This document shows, piece after piece, positions 15,437 through 23,444 of a stretch of DNA of 35,731 bases. The notes below the pieces were generated by a model that saw nothing but the letters and a program-made list of their open reading frames with translations, made no database searches and had not been told where the DNA came from. The stretch spans positions 17,499 through 53,229 of the forward strand of contig PLJD01000094.1 in assembly GCA_003140175.1 (NCBI GenBank), read 5' to 3'. The position numbers and the translations under genes are program-made. Positions within the stretch are counted from its first letter, which is position 1. Each line of letters opens with the position of its first letter. Source of the stretch: Actinomycetota bacterium (lineage in GTDB: Bacteria; Actinomycetota; Acidimicrobiia; IMCC26256; PALSA-555).

Positions 15437-15684
15437 AACTTCTAGATCGAGGTCTCACCTGTCGACAGCTGCTCGGGGACCGAGGGGCGCCCAAATGACC
15501 AGGGGCGGCTCCCCGATCTGACCGTTTCGGGTGATGAAGGGCCGTGAGTTTCGCTAGCCGTTTCGCTCGACCCTCCTAGGCGGCGCTCCCAGGATCACCT
15601 AGCGGGTTGGGGGCCCACGGGATGCCGGCGGGCAGGTCACAGGCCATCCGCGGCGGTGTCACACCCCGATGGGACGCTGAACCC

Positions 15685-16851
15685 ATGGAACTTGTCGTCA
15701 TCGTGGTTGGGGTCCTCGGGCCGGTCGTGGTCGCCGTCGTCGCCTGGCGGGTCCTGCGCCGCCAACAGGTCGACGCCGGCCGCCTCGTGGCGGACGAACG
15801 CCGGGCGTTCGAAGCCCAGCGTGACGCGGCCGTCCAAGCCGCCATCGACCACCTGTTGGCCCACAACCGCGAGGCGCTCGTCGCCGAACGCGAGCTCACC
15901 GGCCAGGACCTCGAGGGTAAAAAGTCCCTCATCGACCAGCAGCTCGCCACGATGACCGCACGCCTCGAGCAGGTCTCCGAGATGGTCCAGCACGTCGAGG
16001 CGGACCGGGCCCGCAGCTTCGGCGAGCTCACCACCCAGCTGTCGCGGAACCAGCAGGGGGTGAGCGACCTGGTCAGCACCACCCAGAGCCTGCGCGAGGC
16101 GCTCTCGAGCACGAAGGCCCGCGGTCAGTGGGGTGAGCGCATGGCCGAGGATGTGTTGCAGCTGGCCGGGCTGATCCCCAACGTCAACTACCGCAAGCAG
16201 CGCTCTGTGGAACAGGGCCCCGGCATTCCCGACTACACCTTCTTTTTGCCCAACAACCTGCTGCTGCACATGGACGTCAAGTTCCCGCTCGACAACTACC
16301 TGCATTACTGCGACGCCGAATCCGAACTCGACCGGAAGCGGTACCGCGACGACTTCCTCAAGGATGTGCGGGCCCGGGTCCGTGACCTGAGCGGCCGCGA
16401 CTACGTGGACGCGGGGGGCGGCACCGTCGACTTCGTGCTGCTCTTCATCCCGAACGAGCAGCTCTACGCCTTCATTCACGAGTACGACGACACGATCCTC
16501 GACGACGCGGTTCGTCAGGGCGTGGTCTTTTGTTCGCCCTTGACGCTCTTCGTCGTCCTCGCACTCATCCGTCAGATGGTCGAGAACTTCCGGTTGGCTC
16601 GAACCTCCGACGAGATCGTGAGCCTGCTCGGCCAGTTCGAGGAGCAGTGGGCCAAGTTCAAGGGCCAGATGGAGCGGGTCGGCCAGCGCATCGACTCGGC
16701 GAGCAGGGAGTACTCGGCGCTCGTGGGGACGCGCACCAACGCGCTCGAGCGGCCTCTGCGCAAGATCGAGGAGCTGCGGACCCGTGACCGCGACCTCGAG
16801 CTCTTCGACGACGCTCCCGACCCTGACCCGTCCCTAGCCCTCGAGGCCTGA
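15685..16851 (+). CDS. rmuC: DNA recombination protein RmuC family
   Basis: 388 aa. An N-terminal membrane segment (about 2-23, LVVIVVGVLGPVVVAVVAW) is followed by a long coiled coil (about 30-150, with DLEGKKSLIDQQLATMTARL). The RmuC nuclease-like domain follows: GQWGERMAEDVLQLAGLI, then DYTFFLPNN, LHMDVKFPLDNY, VDFVLLFIPNEQLYAF and a region where one expects the C-terminal helices. The D..K/P pattern in MDVKFPLDNY resembles the restriction-like nuclease fold. In E. coli RmuC limits inversion between short inverted repeats; the exact biochemistry is unsettled. ATG 15685 gives the membrane anchor at once; the frame is open from 15607. Confidence 0.93.
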   Translation: MELVVIVVGVLGPVVVAVVAWRVLRRQQVDAGRLVADERRAFEAQRDAAVQAAIDHLLAHNREALVAERELTGQDLEGKKSLIDQQLATMTARLEQVSEMVQHVEADRARSFGELTTQLSRNQQGVSDLVSTTQSLREALSSTKARGQWGERMAEDVLQLAGLIPNVNYRKQRSVEQGPGIPDYTFFLPNNLLLHMDVKFPLDNYLHYCDAESELDRKRYRDDFLKDVRARVRDLSGRDYVDAGGGTVDFVLLFIPNEQLYAFIHEYDDTILDDAVRQGVVFCSPLTLFVVLALIRQMVENFRLARTSDEIVSLLGQFEEQWAKFKGQMERVGQRIDSASREYSALVGTRTNALERPLRKIEELRTRDRDLELFDDAPDPDPSLALEA

Positions 16852-16866
16852 GCCGCCCCGGGCGGT
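16852..16866 (+). terminator. Short hairpin after rmuC
   Basis: CCGCC and GGCGG, with a 3-base loop and one outer G-T pair, sit immediately after the rmuC stop. The stem is short and lacks a T-run. Confidence 0.25.
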
Positions 16867-16900
16867 CCTACGGCGGGTCGGGCGTCCCTGACTGCGCCGG

Positions 16901-16906
16901 TACCCT
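16901..16906 (+). promoter_or_regulatory. -10 element (TACCCT) of fxsA
   Basis: TACCCT ends 7 bases before the GTG at 16914 with no Shine-Dalgarno sequence, again fitting a leaderless mRNA. Confidence 0.45.
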
Positions 16907-16913
16907 GACCCTC

Positions 16914-17324
16914 GTGGGCAAAGTCCTGGCCTGGATGGCCGCGATCGCGGTCCTTGAGCTGGTCGTCGTCATCGAGGTCGCCGAGCGCCTCGGTGTCGTG
17001 AACACCATCGGGCTGCTGCTCCTCGTCGCCGTCGTCGGTGCCGCGATCGTCAAGGCCCAGGGACTGATCGCGCTGCGGCGCCTGATGGCTGACCTCCAGG
17101 AGCGCCGGGTACCCGGGACCACCCTCGCGGACGGGGCGCTGCTGGTCGCGGCCGGCGCGTTCCTCGTGTTCCCTGGCTTCTTGACCGACATTCCGGGGCT
17201 GTTGCTGCTCTTCCCGCCGGTACGCACCGGTGTGCGCCGCTGGCTCAGCGCCCGGTGGTCACGACGCTTCGTGATCACCCGCACCCAGGGTGTGCCGCCC
17301 GATCGCCCCGAGCTGCCTCAGTAG
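16914..17324 (+). CDS. fxsA: FxsA family membrane protein
   Basis: 136 aa. It is a small inner-membrane protein with three or four hydrophobic segments: VLAWMAAIAVLELVVVIEVA, TIGLLLLVAVVGAAIV, and GALLVAAGAFLVFPGFLTDI with PGLLLLFPPVR. The motif PGFLTDIPGLLLL is the FxsA signature. In E. coli, overproduction of FxsA relieves exclusion of phage T7 by F plasmid; its normal role is unknown and no defence genes are near here. The start is the GTG at 16914, directly after the -10 element. It converges with the small zinc-ribbon gene and overlaps it by 7 bases. Confidence 0.92.
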   Translation: MGKVLAWMAAIAVLELVVVIEVAERLGVVNTIGLLLLVAVVGAAIVKAQGLIALRRLMADLQERRVPGTTLADGALLVAAGAFLVFPGFLTDIPGLLLLFPPVRTGVRRWLSARWSRRFVITRTQGVPPDRPELPQ

Positions 17325-17479
17325 GGACCGTCGCAGCACGAGTCCCTCCAGCCACACACGGGGCAGCGGTAGTGGGCATGCTCTTCACGCATCGGCGCGC
17401 CACACTGCCCGCACATGGTGGAGAGATCCGCTGGGGGGAGCGGCACGTTCGGGGTCGACGGGTTGGGGCTCGAGCCCAT
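17318..17479 (-). CDS. Small zinc-ribbon protein, 53 aa
   Basis: 53 aa. MCGQCGAPM and YRCPVCGW form two CxxC knuckles about 15 residues apart, so a zinc ribbon is likely. DSCCDGPY at the C-terminus adds two more Cys. The N-terminal 20 residues are Pro/Ser-rich and probably flexible. A TACCGT element ends 6 bases before the ATG, which supports it as a real, separately transcribed gene. It overlaps the fxsA 3' end by 7 bases in converging orientation. The role is unknown; nucleic-acid or protein binding is a guess from the fold. Confidence 0.75.
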   Translation of the reverse strand: MGSSPNPSTPNVPLPPADLSTMCGQCGAPMREEHAHYRCPVCGWRDSCCDGPY

Positions 17480-17485
17480 CGCGTC

Positions 17486-17491
17486 ACGGTA
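17486..17491 (-). promoter_or_regulatory. -10 element (TACCGT) of the zinc-ribbon gene
   Basis: On the minus strand TACCGT ends exactly 6 bases before the ATG at 17479. This is the ideal spacing for a transcript that begins at the start codon. Confidence 0.5.
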
Positions 17492-17520
17492 GCGACGCCG
17501 ACGGGTGAGTGCGTCGATGC

Positions 17521-18273
17521 TCAGAGGCGGAGCAGCTCCGGCGCGACGGGGCAGTCGGCGTGGATGCCCAGACGTGCCGGCGCGTCGAGTCCCCACGGGC
17601 CGGCGACCTCGTCGGCGGTGCCGACCTCGATCATCTCGACGTCGTCGCGGTCGCCGAGTTGACGTTGGAGGACCTCGAAGAGCCGGTCGGGGAGCAGCCG
17701 GCCGGTCGGGACGACAAGCCAGAGCTTCGCTTCGGAGAGCGACCACCGCAGATCGGCGACACCGTCGGGAACTACCGCGCTGGTGGAGCCGGCGGCCAGC
17801 ACCTCCACGAGGAGGTGACTCGGCGACGCCGCGATCGCCTCGACCAAGTCGAGGACCCGGACCCGCCGCTCCGCGGCCCGCAGGCGGCGGTGACCGGCGC
17901 GTACCGACACGACGTCGAGGTCGGGCCGTTCGACCAGCGCGGCGCCGGTGGTGTCAGGCCAGCCCAGGATCGCGATCGCGTCGTCATGGGGGAATGGCAG
18001 CAGCGACGCCAGCCGAGTGGCGGTGCGGTCGCGCGCCAGGAGGCGGGTGGCTTCGCGTGCGCCGGTGGCCGGGTCCGACGCGGCCAGCACCTGCGCGCAG
18101 GTCCACCAGAGCGGCCCGCTGCTGGGATGGTGCGCGAGGAGCCGCCGACATACGGTGACGAGCTGGGCCGGGTCGGCGGAGAAGTCGGCGAGGCAGTCCG
18201 CGGCCTCGGCCACGAGCTCGGCATCGTCGCCCGAGTACCGAGCGAGCGCGCGGAGGCGCTCGAAGGGGAGCAC
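17521..18273 (-). CDS. Hypothetical protein downstream of acyl-CoA dehydrogenase
   Basis: About 250 aa, family not identified. The N-terminal 90 residues are helical (FERLRALARYSGDDAELVAEA, then CRRLLAHHPSSGPLWWTCAQ). The middle and C-terminal parts alternate short strands and helices (LLVEVLAAGSTSAVVPDG, LWLVVPTGRLLPDRLF, DVEMIEVGTADEVAGPW). This vaguely recalls NagB/RpiA/eIF2B-type folds, with an end like CPVAPELLRL, but the resemblance is too weak for a call. GTG 18273 lies 4 bases after the stop of the acyl-CoA dehydrogenase gene, so the two are surely one operon and perhaps functionally linked. No membrane segment. Confidence 0.8.
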   Translation of the reverse strand: MLPFERLRALARYSGDDAELVAEAADCLADFSADPAQLVTVCRRLLAHHPSSGPLWWTCAQVLAASDPATGAREATRLLARDRTATRLASLLPFPHDDAIAILGWPDTTGAALVERPDLDVVSVRAGHRRLRAAERRVRVLDLVEAIAASPSHLLVEVLAAGSTSAVVPDGVADLRWSLSEAKLWLVVPTGRLLPDRLFEVLQRQLGDRDDVEMIEVGTADEVAGPWGLDAPARLGIHADCPVAPELLRL

Positions 18274-18277
18274 GGCG

Positions 18278-19498
18278 CTAGCGCCCGGCCGGGCCGGGTG
18301 GCTCCTTCGGAAGGCCGAGCACCCGCTCACCAACGATGTTGCGCATCACTTCGTCGGTGCCACCCGCGACGCGAACGCCGGGGATCCCCAGGACGAACTC
18401 GGCCCAGGCGAAGGTGCCCCACTCGCCGGTGTCCGCAATCATGCGGGGGCCGAGCAGCTCGCCGAGGGTCTGCGCGGTGCGCTGCATGTTCTGGGTGAGG
18501 GCCAGCTTGGCGATGGACATCTCTGGACCGGGGAGCTGGCCGGCCTGGATCTTGGCCATCGCCCGCAAGCTGGTGTAGCGGGCGACGGTGAGCCGGATGT
18601 AGATGTCGGCGAGACGCTGACGGACGATCGGGTCCTCGTCCCGTCCGAAATGCAGGGCGATCTCGCGGAGTCGTTGAAGGCCCACCCCGCCGCCGACGCC
18701 GAGGCCACCTCCGCCAATCGCGGCCCGCTCGTTCATGAGGGTGGTCAGCGCGACGGTCCAGCCCTCGTCGACGTCGCCCAGCCGGTGCGTGTCGAGGACC
18801 CGCACGTCGGTGAAGAACACCTCGTTGAACGACGCCCCGCCGGTCATCTGGCGTAGCGGCCGGACCTCGACGCCGGGCGCCCGCATGTCCACGACGAACA
18901 TGGTGAGGCCCTTGTGCTTGGGCTTGTCGGTCGACGTGCGGGTGATGATCTCGCCGATGTCGCTGAACTGGGCTCCCGACGTCCAGACCTTCTGGCCGTT
19001 CAGGATCCATTCGTCGCCGTCGCGCAGCGCCGCGGTCTGGATCCCCGCCAGGTCGGAACCGGCGACCGGCTCCGAGAACAGCTGACAGCCCACGATCTCA
19101 CCCCGGTACAAGGGGCGCAGGTAGCGCTCCTTCACCTCGGGGATGCCGTGCGCCAGAATCGTCGGTGCGACCATCCCGAGCCCGATCCCGAACGCGGTCT
19201 GCGGGGGAATCGCGTATCGCACGGCCAGCGCCCGATAGGCGCGCTCGTAGTCGGCCGGCAGCGCGCGGCCCCCATACTCCTCGGGGCCGGTGATCCACCC
19301 GAACCCGGCGTCGAACTCCAGGGCCTTCCATCCCTGCGCGGCGCGAACCTCGGCCAGCTCCGCCTCGGGCGTCTTCTCCTCGAGCAGACCAACCCGGTCC
19401 GAGCCCTTCCCCCATTCGAACTTCTCTTCGACGCGGGGCTCCGAGTGCTCCTCCAGGAACGCCGTGGCTTCGGATCGGAAGTCAGCCTCGGAGATCAC
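18278..19498 (-). CDS. Acyl-CoA dehydrogenase
   Basis: 406 aa, complete. A flavoenzyme that introduces a trans-2 double bond into acyl-CoA thioesters, in beta-oxidation or in sterol/branched-acid breakdown. The N-terminal helical domain is followed by the beta-domain FAD segment CQLFSEPVAGSDLAGIQT and WILNGQKVWTSGA. The C-terminal helical domain holds AKLALTQNMQRTA and RVAGGTDEVMRNIVGERVLGLP. The catalytic base usually lies in or near the GGTDE segment or on helix G; I cannot fix it. GGGAGGAGG before the GTG start is the strongest ribosome site in the window. The next gene follows after 4 bases. Confidence 0.95.
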   Translation of the reverse strand: MISEADFRSEATAFLEEHSEPRVEEKFEWGKGSDRVGLLEEKTPEAELAEVRAAQGWKALEFDAGFGWITGPEEYGGRALPADYERAYRALAVRYAIPPQTAFGIGLGMVAPTILAHGIPEVKERYLRPLYRGEIVGCQLFSEPVAGSDLAGIQTAALRDGDEWILNGQKVWTSGAQFSDIGEIITRTSTDKPKHKGLTMFVVDMRAPGVEVRPLRQMTGGASFNEVFFTDVRVLDTHRLGDVDEGWTVALTTLMNERAAIGGGGLGVGGGVGLQRLREIALHFGRDEDPIVRQRLADIYIRLTVARYTSLRAMAKIQAGQLPGPEMSIAKLALTQNMQRTAQTLGELLGPRMIADTGEWGTFAWAEFVLGIPGVRVAGGTDEVMRNIVGERVLGLPKEPPGPAGR

Positions 19499-19539
19499 GG
19501 TGCCCTCCTCCCGATCGAATCTTTGCCCTCATGGTGATG

Positions 19540-19962
19540 CTAGCGGCGCTCGCCCGCGTCGCCGGCCCGGTCGTCGGGGGCGGTGGTGGCGTCCCGCACG
19601 TGCTCGAACACGTCGTGGACGGCGTGGAGCGCCTCACCAGCGGCGCGCAACCGCTCCGCGCGTCCCCTGATTTTCAGGTTCCCCGACACGATCGCCTCCT
19701 GCGCGCCGACCGTTCCCGTTCCGAGTCCCCACGCCGTCGCCGCATCGGTGACGAGCGACAGGTCGGCGTGCGACGCGGGACCACGCTCGACTCGGGCGCC
19801 GGTCGACTCGAACACGAAGTGGTACACGACGTCGCGGCCCTCGTGCCGCACGCACTCCTCGACGACGAGGCGCGCGGGGGTGCCGAGGGCAGCGAGGCCG
19901 GGCGCGGCGCGGGCTGCTCGGTCGAGCTCGGTGATCCACGCGTCGGACAGGAACTCGGCCAC
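19540..19962 (-). CDS. SCP2-like sterol/lipid-carrier domain protein
   Basis: 140 aa, a single SCP2-type domain. LVVEECVRHEGRDVVYHFVF with HADLSLVTDAATAWGLGTG and the typical late motif AQEAIVSGNLKIRGRAERL fit the fold, which has a hydrophobic tunnel for lipids or acyl-CoA. The cargo is unknown. The GTG at 19962 follows a TACGCT element by 9 bases; the open frame upstream to 20121 is low-complexity. It is divergent from the polyprenyl synthetase gene, with 76 bases between them, and lies downstream of no other gene. It sits next to both an acyl-CoA dehydrogenase and isoprenoid genes. Confidence 0.85.
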   Translation of the reverse strand: MAEFLSDAWITELDRAARAAPGLAALGTPARLVVEECVRHEGRDVVYHFVFESTGARVERGPASHADLSLVTDAATAWGLGTGTVGAQEAIVSGNLKIRGRAERLRAAGEALHAVHDVFEHVRDATTAPDDRAGDAGERR

Positions 19963-19971
19963 GGCTCGCGG

Positions 19972-19977
19972 AGCGTA
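19972..19977 (-). promoter_or_regulatory. -10 element (TACGCT) of the SCP2-like gene
   Basis: On the minus strand TACGCT ends 9 bases before the GTG at 19962. It abuts the palindrome at 19978-19995, which would lie in the spacer toward the -35 region. Confidence 0.45.
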
Positions 19978-19995
19978 CCGACGCCGAGGCGTCGG
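19978..19995. promoter_or_regulatory. 18-bp palindrome, candidate operator
   Basis: CCGACGCC and GGCGTCGG are perfect inverted arms around GA. It lies in the 76-base divergent promoter region between the SCP2-like gene and the carotenoid operon. It touches the leftward -10 and ends 31 bases before the rightward -10, a position fit for a dimeric regulator of both. Confidence 0.4.
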
Positions 19996-20026
19996 CCGCG
20001 CTGGGGGCGTCGGGACGGGGCGAGCG

Positions 20027-20032
20027 TACGAT
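20027..20032 (+). promoter_or_regulatory. -10 element (TACGAT) of the carotenoid operon
   Basis: TACGAT ends exactly 6 bases before the ATG at 20039 with no Shine-Dalgarno sequence. No clear -35 hexamer is seen. Confidence 0.5.
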
Positions 20033-20038
20033 CTCCCG

Positions 20039-21118
20039 ATGGCTTCGACGGCGCCGGCTCGCCGGACAACCGGCGTCCCCGAGAGTCTCATCGCCGTCGG
20101 GGCACGCGCCGAGGCGCGCATCGTGGGACTCCTCGATCAGGAGGCGCCGCGCTGGGCCGAGGTGGACCCCGCGCTGGTCGAGCCGATCGCGGCGTTACGC
20201 GCGCTGGTCCTCTCGGGCGGGAAACGGCTCCGGCCGGCGTTCTGCGAGTGGGCGTTCGTCGGCGCCGGGGGGGCGCCCGCGTCGCCGGTCGCGGTCGACG
20301 CCGGCGCCGCCCTCGAGCTGCTGCACACTTTCGCGCTCGTCCACGACGACGTGATGGACGGATCCGAGCTCCGCCGGGGGCGGGCGGCGATCCATCGCCA
20401 GTTCGTCACCCGCCACGAGCAGGCCGGCTGGCGCGGCGAGGCCCGTCGCTTCGGGGAGGGGGTCGCCATCCTGGTCGGGGATTTCGCGTTCGTGTACGCC
20501 GACCTCCTCTTCTCGGAGGTTCCCACCACCGCCCGGTGGGTCTTCGACGAGCTGCGCCTCGAACTCTGCGTCGGCCAGTACCTCGATCTGGTGGGCACGG
20601 CCAGCGCGAGCAGCGATCTGTCGCTCGCCGAGCGCATCGAGCGCTACAAGTCCGGGAAGTACACGGTTGAGCGCCCGTTGCACCTCGGGGCGGCGCTCGC
20701 CGGCCGCTTCGAGGAGCTCCACGCTCCCCTCAGCGCGATCGGGCTCCCCCTGGGCCAAGCATTCCAGCTGCGTGATGATCTGCTCGGCGTGTTCGGCGAC
20801 TCCGGGATCACCGGCAAGCCGGTCGGCGACGATCTGCGGGAAGGCAAGCTGACGCCCCTCTTGGCGTTCGCCACCGCGCGGGCGCGCGGCGCGGCCGCCC
20901 CTCTCCTCGAGCGCATCGGCGCGCCAAACCTGTCTGACGACGAGGTGCACCGGATGCAGGCGATGCTCGTCGACTGCGGCGCCTGCGAGGAGAGCGAGGC
21001 GGCGATCGAGCGGCTCGTCGACGAGGCGCTCGGCGCGATCGAGGTCGCTCCGATCACTGCCGAGGCGCGCCATGCGCTCCGGGAGCTAGCCACGTACGTG
21101 GCGTGGCGCGACCGGTAG
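20039..21118 (+). CDS. idsA: Polyprenyl diphosphate synthase, probably GGPP synthase
   Basis: 359 aa. An all-helical trans-prenyltransferase that joins IPP to allylic diphosphates; next to crtI and crtB its product should be geranylgeranyl diphosphate. Marks: GGKRLRP at 60-66, the first Asp-rich motif DDVMD at 103-107 with RRGR after it, KSGKYTVERPL, and the second motif QLRDDLLGVFGD around 244-254. The third Asp of the second DDxxD is Gly250, as is usual in the IdsA subgroup. ATG 20039 directly follows the -10 element; the open frame upstream to 19583 is a shadow of the SCP2-like gene. It is the first gene of idsA-crtI-crtB, and crtI starts 5 bases after its stop. Confidence 0.95.
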   Translation: MASTAPARRTTGVPESLIAVGARAEARIVGLLDQEAPRWAEVDPALVEPIAALRALVLSGGKRLRPAFCEWAFVGAGGAPASPVAVDAGAALELLHTFALVHDDVMDGSELRRGRAAIHRQFVTRHEQAGWRGEARRFGEGVAILVGDFAFVYADLLFSEVPTTARWVFDELRLELCVGQYLDLVGTASASSDLSLAERIERYKSGKYTVERPLHLGAALAGRFEELHAPLSAIGLPLGQAFQLRDDLLGVFGDSGITGKPVGDDLREGKLTPLLAFATARARGAAAPLLERIGAPNLSDDEVHRMQAMLVDCGACEESEAAIERLVDEALGAIEVAPITAEARHALRELATYVAWRDR

Positions 21119-21123
21119 ACACC

Positions 21124-22593
21124 ATGCGCGTCGTGGTCGTGGGGGCCGGACTCGGCGGGTTGGCCGCCGCCTGCCATCTCGTGGGGCGCGGCCATGACGT
21201 CGTCGTGCTCGAGCGGGCCGCGACGCCGGGCGGCGTCGCGGGTGTGGTCGAGGAGCACGGCTACCACCTCGACACGGGGCCGGCAGTGCTCACCATGGCG
21301 AGCCTGCTGGAGACGACGTTCGCCGCGGCCGGGAGCACCCTCGAGCAGCACCTGCACGTCCATCGCCTGGACCCGATGTACCGGGCTTGCTTCGCGGACG
21401 GCACCGAGCTCGCGGTCCGGGCGGGGGTCGACGCCATGGCCGCCGAGATCGACGGGTTCGCGGGCGCTCGCGAGGCAGCCGGGTTCCGACGCTTCGTCGG
21501 GTGGCTCCGCGAGCTGTACGAGGCCGAGTTCGGTCCGTTCATCGTCCGCAGCTTCGACAGTCCGGTCGAGCTGCTCCGCCAACCACGGGCGCTGGCCCGC
21601 CTCGCCCGTCTTGGTGCGCTCGGACGCCTCGCGCCGCGCGTGGCCTCCTACTTCGCGGACGAGCGTCTGCAACGCGTGTTCTCGTTCCAGGCGCTCTACG
21701 CGGGGCTCTCACCGTTCGACGCCCTCGCGGTGTTCAGCATCATCACCTACATGGACACCGTGGAAGGGGTCCTGTTCCCGACCGGCGGGATGCACGAGAT
21801 CGCGGTGGGCCTCGCCCGCGCCGCCGAGGACGCCGGCGTGACGCTCGCCTACTCGTCGCCCGTGACGCGGATCGAGCGGGGGCCCGACGGCGTGGTCAGC
21901 GGGGTGCGGGTGGGGGGCGGGGACCGCGTTGGCGCCGACGCGGTGGTCTGCAACGCCGACGTCGCTGCCACCTACCGGACCTTGCTCGGCATCGCCCCAC
22001 CCCGAGTCGTGGCCCGCGGCACCTACTCGCCGTCGTGTGCTCTCTGGATCGCGGGGGTGCGGGGGGCGCTCCCCCCGCGCGCCGCGCATCACAATCTGCA
22101 CTTCGGGCGGGCGTGGCGCGACGCGTTCTCCACGTTGCTCGACGACGGCCGCCGGATGCCCGACCCGTCGATCCTGGTGACCAGCGCGACCGCCACCGAC
22201 CCTGGCCTCGCTCCCGACGGCGGGACGACGCTGTACGCGCTGGAGCCGGTCCCGAACCTGGCTGGCCCGCTCGACTGGGCGGTCGAGGGCCCCCGGGCCC
22301 AGGCCGACCTGCGGGCCCGGGTGGGGGAGCTCGGCTACCCGGTCGACGACGTCGTCGTGGAGCGCTTCCTCGACCCGCCGGCGTGGGCGGCGCAGGGCCT
22401 CGAGCGGGGGACCCCGTTCTCGCTCGCCCACCAGTTCTTCCAGAGCGGCCCCTTCCGGACCCGCAACGTCGACGACCGGGTTCCGGGTCTCGTGCTCGTC
22501 GGGATGGGTACGGTGCCCGGCGTGGGAATCCCGATGGTGCTCGTGTCCGGCCAGCTCGCCGCGGATCGCGTCGAGGCGTGGGGCCAGCGGTGA
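21124..22593 (+). CDS. crtI: Phytoene desaturase
   Basis: 489 aa. A membrane-associated FAD enzyme that turns phytoene into lycopene by successive desaturations. The N-terminus MRVVVVGAGLGGLAAACHL is the FAD Rossmann motif, followed by PGGVAGVVEEHGYHLDTGP. The middle has RVFSFQALYAGLSPFDALAV and GVLFPTGGMHEIAVGLA. The C-terminus has the CrtI FAD segment LVLVGMGTVPGVGIPMVLVSG. The number of desaturation steps cannot be read off, but the downstream cyclase genes imply lycopene. The ATG at 21124 is preferred to an in-frame ATG at 21103, which lies inside idsA. Its stop overlaps the crtB start by 4 bases (GTGA). Confidence 0.95.
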   Translation: MRVVVVGAGLGGLAAACHLVGRGHDVVVLERAATPGGVAGVVEEHGYHLDTGPAVLTMASLLETTFAAAGSTLEQHLHVHRLDPMYRACFADGTELAVRAGVDAMAAEIDGFAGAREAAGFRRFVGWLRELYEAEFGPFIVRSFDSPVELLRQPRALARLARLGALGRLAPRVASYFADERLQRVFSFQALYAGLSPFDALAVFSIITYMDTVEGVLFPTGGMHEIAVGLARAAEDAGVTLAYSSPVTRIERGPDGVVSGVRVGGGDRVGADAVVCNADVAATYRTLLGIAPPRVVARGTYSPSCALWIAGVRGALPPRAAHHNLHFGRAWRDAFSTLLDDGRRMPDPSILVTSATATDPGLAPDGGTTLYALEPVPNLAGPLDWAVEGPRAQADLRARVGELGYPVDDVVVERFLDPPAWAAQGLERGTPFSLAHQFFQSGPFRTRNVDDRVPGLVLVGMGTVPGVGIPMVLVSGQLAADRVEAWGQR

Positions 22594-23444
22594 CGACCCT
22601 CGACGAGTCCTACGCCCGCTGCCGAGCGCTGACCAAGGCGTACGGGACCACCTACTACGCGTCGACGTATCTGCTCCCGCGGGTCAAACGTCACCACGTC
22701 CACGCCTTGTACGCGTTTTGCCGCTACGCCGACGACATCGTCGACGACCTCGGCCCGGTGTCGGTCGACGACCGCGGACGCGCCCTGACCGAATTCGGAG
22801 CTCGCTTCTTCGATGACCTCGAACGCGGCGATTCGGACAACGAGGTCCTCAAAGCGGTCGTGCACACCGTTAACGCCTTCGACCTGAACCCGGATTGCTT
22901 CCGACGGTTCCTGCGGTCGATGACGATGGACCTCACCGTCGCGACCTACGACACCTTCGACGACCTGCTCGACTACATGGACGGCTCGGCGGCGGTGATT
23001 GGGGAGCTGCTGCTGCCGATCCTCGAACCGACCTCCGCGGCCGCGCTACGCCACGCCCGGGATCTCGGCCTCGCGTTCCAGCTCACGAACTTCCTCCGCG
23101 ACGTCTCCGAAGACCTTGACCGGGGCCGCGTCTACCTGCCCCAAGAGGACCTGCGTCGCTTCAACGCCGACCCGTCGGCGCGACGGGTCACGCCCGAGTG
23201 GCAGGAGCTCATGACGTTCGAGATCGGCCGCACCCGCGAGTACTACACGTCAGCCGACCTCGGGATCCCGCTGCTCCCGGCCTCGTCGGCCCGGTGCGTC
23301 AAGACCGCGCGGCGCCTCTACTCAGAGATCCTCGACCGGATCGAAGGCGCCGACGGTGACGTGTTTACGTCGCGGGCACGGGTACCAACCGCCCGCAAGG
23401 CGCTCGTCGTGGGCCGCAGCGTGCTCAGGATCGGCGACGGCTGA
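22590..23444 (+). CDS. crtB: Phytoene synthase
   Basis: 284 aa. It condenses two GGPP to phytoene, the first committed step of C40 carotenoids. The two Asp-rich motifs are ADDIVDD at 47-53 and FLRDVSEDLDRGRVYLP, both complete. Other family segments are YYASTYLLP and FQLTNFLRD. The GTG start overlaps the crtI stop as GTGA, giving translational coupling. The 3' end converges with crtZ, and the two coding regions overlap by 20 bases, so the two carotenoid operons run tail to tail. Confidence 0.96.
   Translation: MTTLDESYARCRALTKAYGTTYYASTYLLPRVKRHHVHALYAFCRYADDIVDDLGPVSVDDRGRALTEFGARFFDDLERGDSDNEVLKAVVHTVNAFDLNPDCFRRFLRSMTMDLTVATYDTFDDLLDYMDGSAAVIGELLLPILEPTSAAALRHARDLGLAFQLTNFLRDVSEDLDRGRVYLPQEDLRRFNADPSARRVTPEWQELMTFEIGRTREYYTSADLGIPLLPASSARCVKTARRLYSEILDRIEGADGDVFTSRARVPTARKALVVGRSVLRIGDG

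Larger units (their letters stand above)
15351..15684 (+). other. 334-base noncoding gap with three GGCTCCCC arms
   Basis: No convincing gene. The gap contains two hairpins (15381-15405 and 15403-15436) and a third copy of GGCTCCCC at 15507-15514, which could also pair with GGGGAGCC at 15429-15436. CCGTTTCG occurs twice (near 15522 and 15562). A GACGCT element at 15673-15678 ends 6 bases before the rmuC ATG. It does not match a riboswitch or small-RNA class that I know. Confidence 0.45.

Noticed and set aside
16914..17324. FxsA as part of a phage-defence system
   Set aside because: The E. coli phenotype concerns overproduction and F-plasmid exclusion; no defence genes surround this one.
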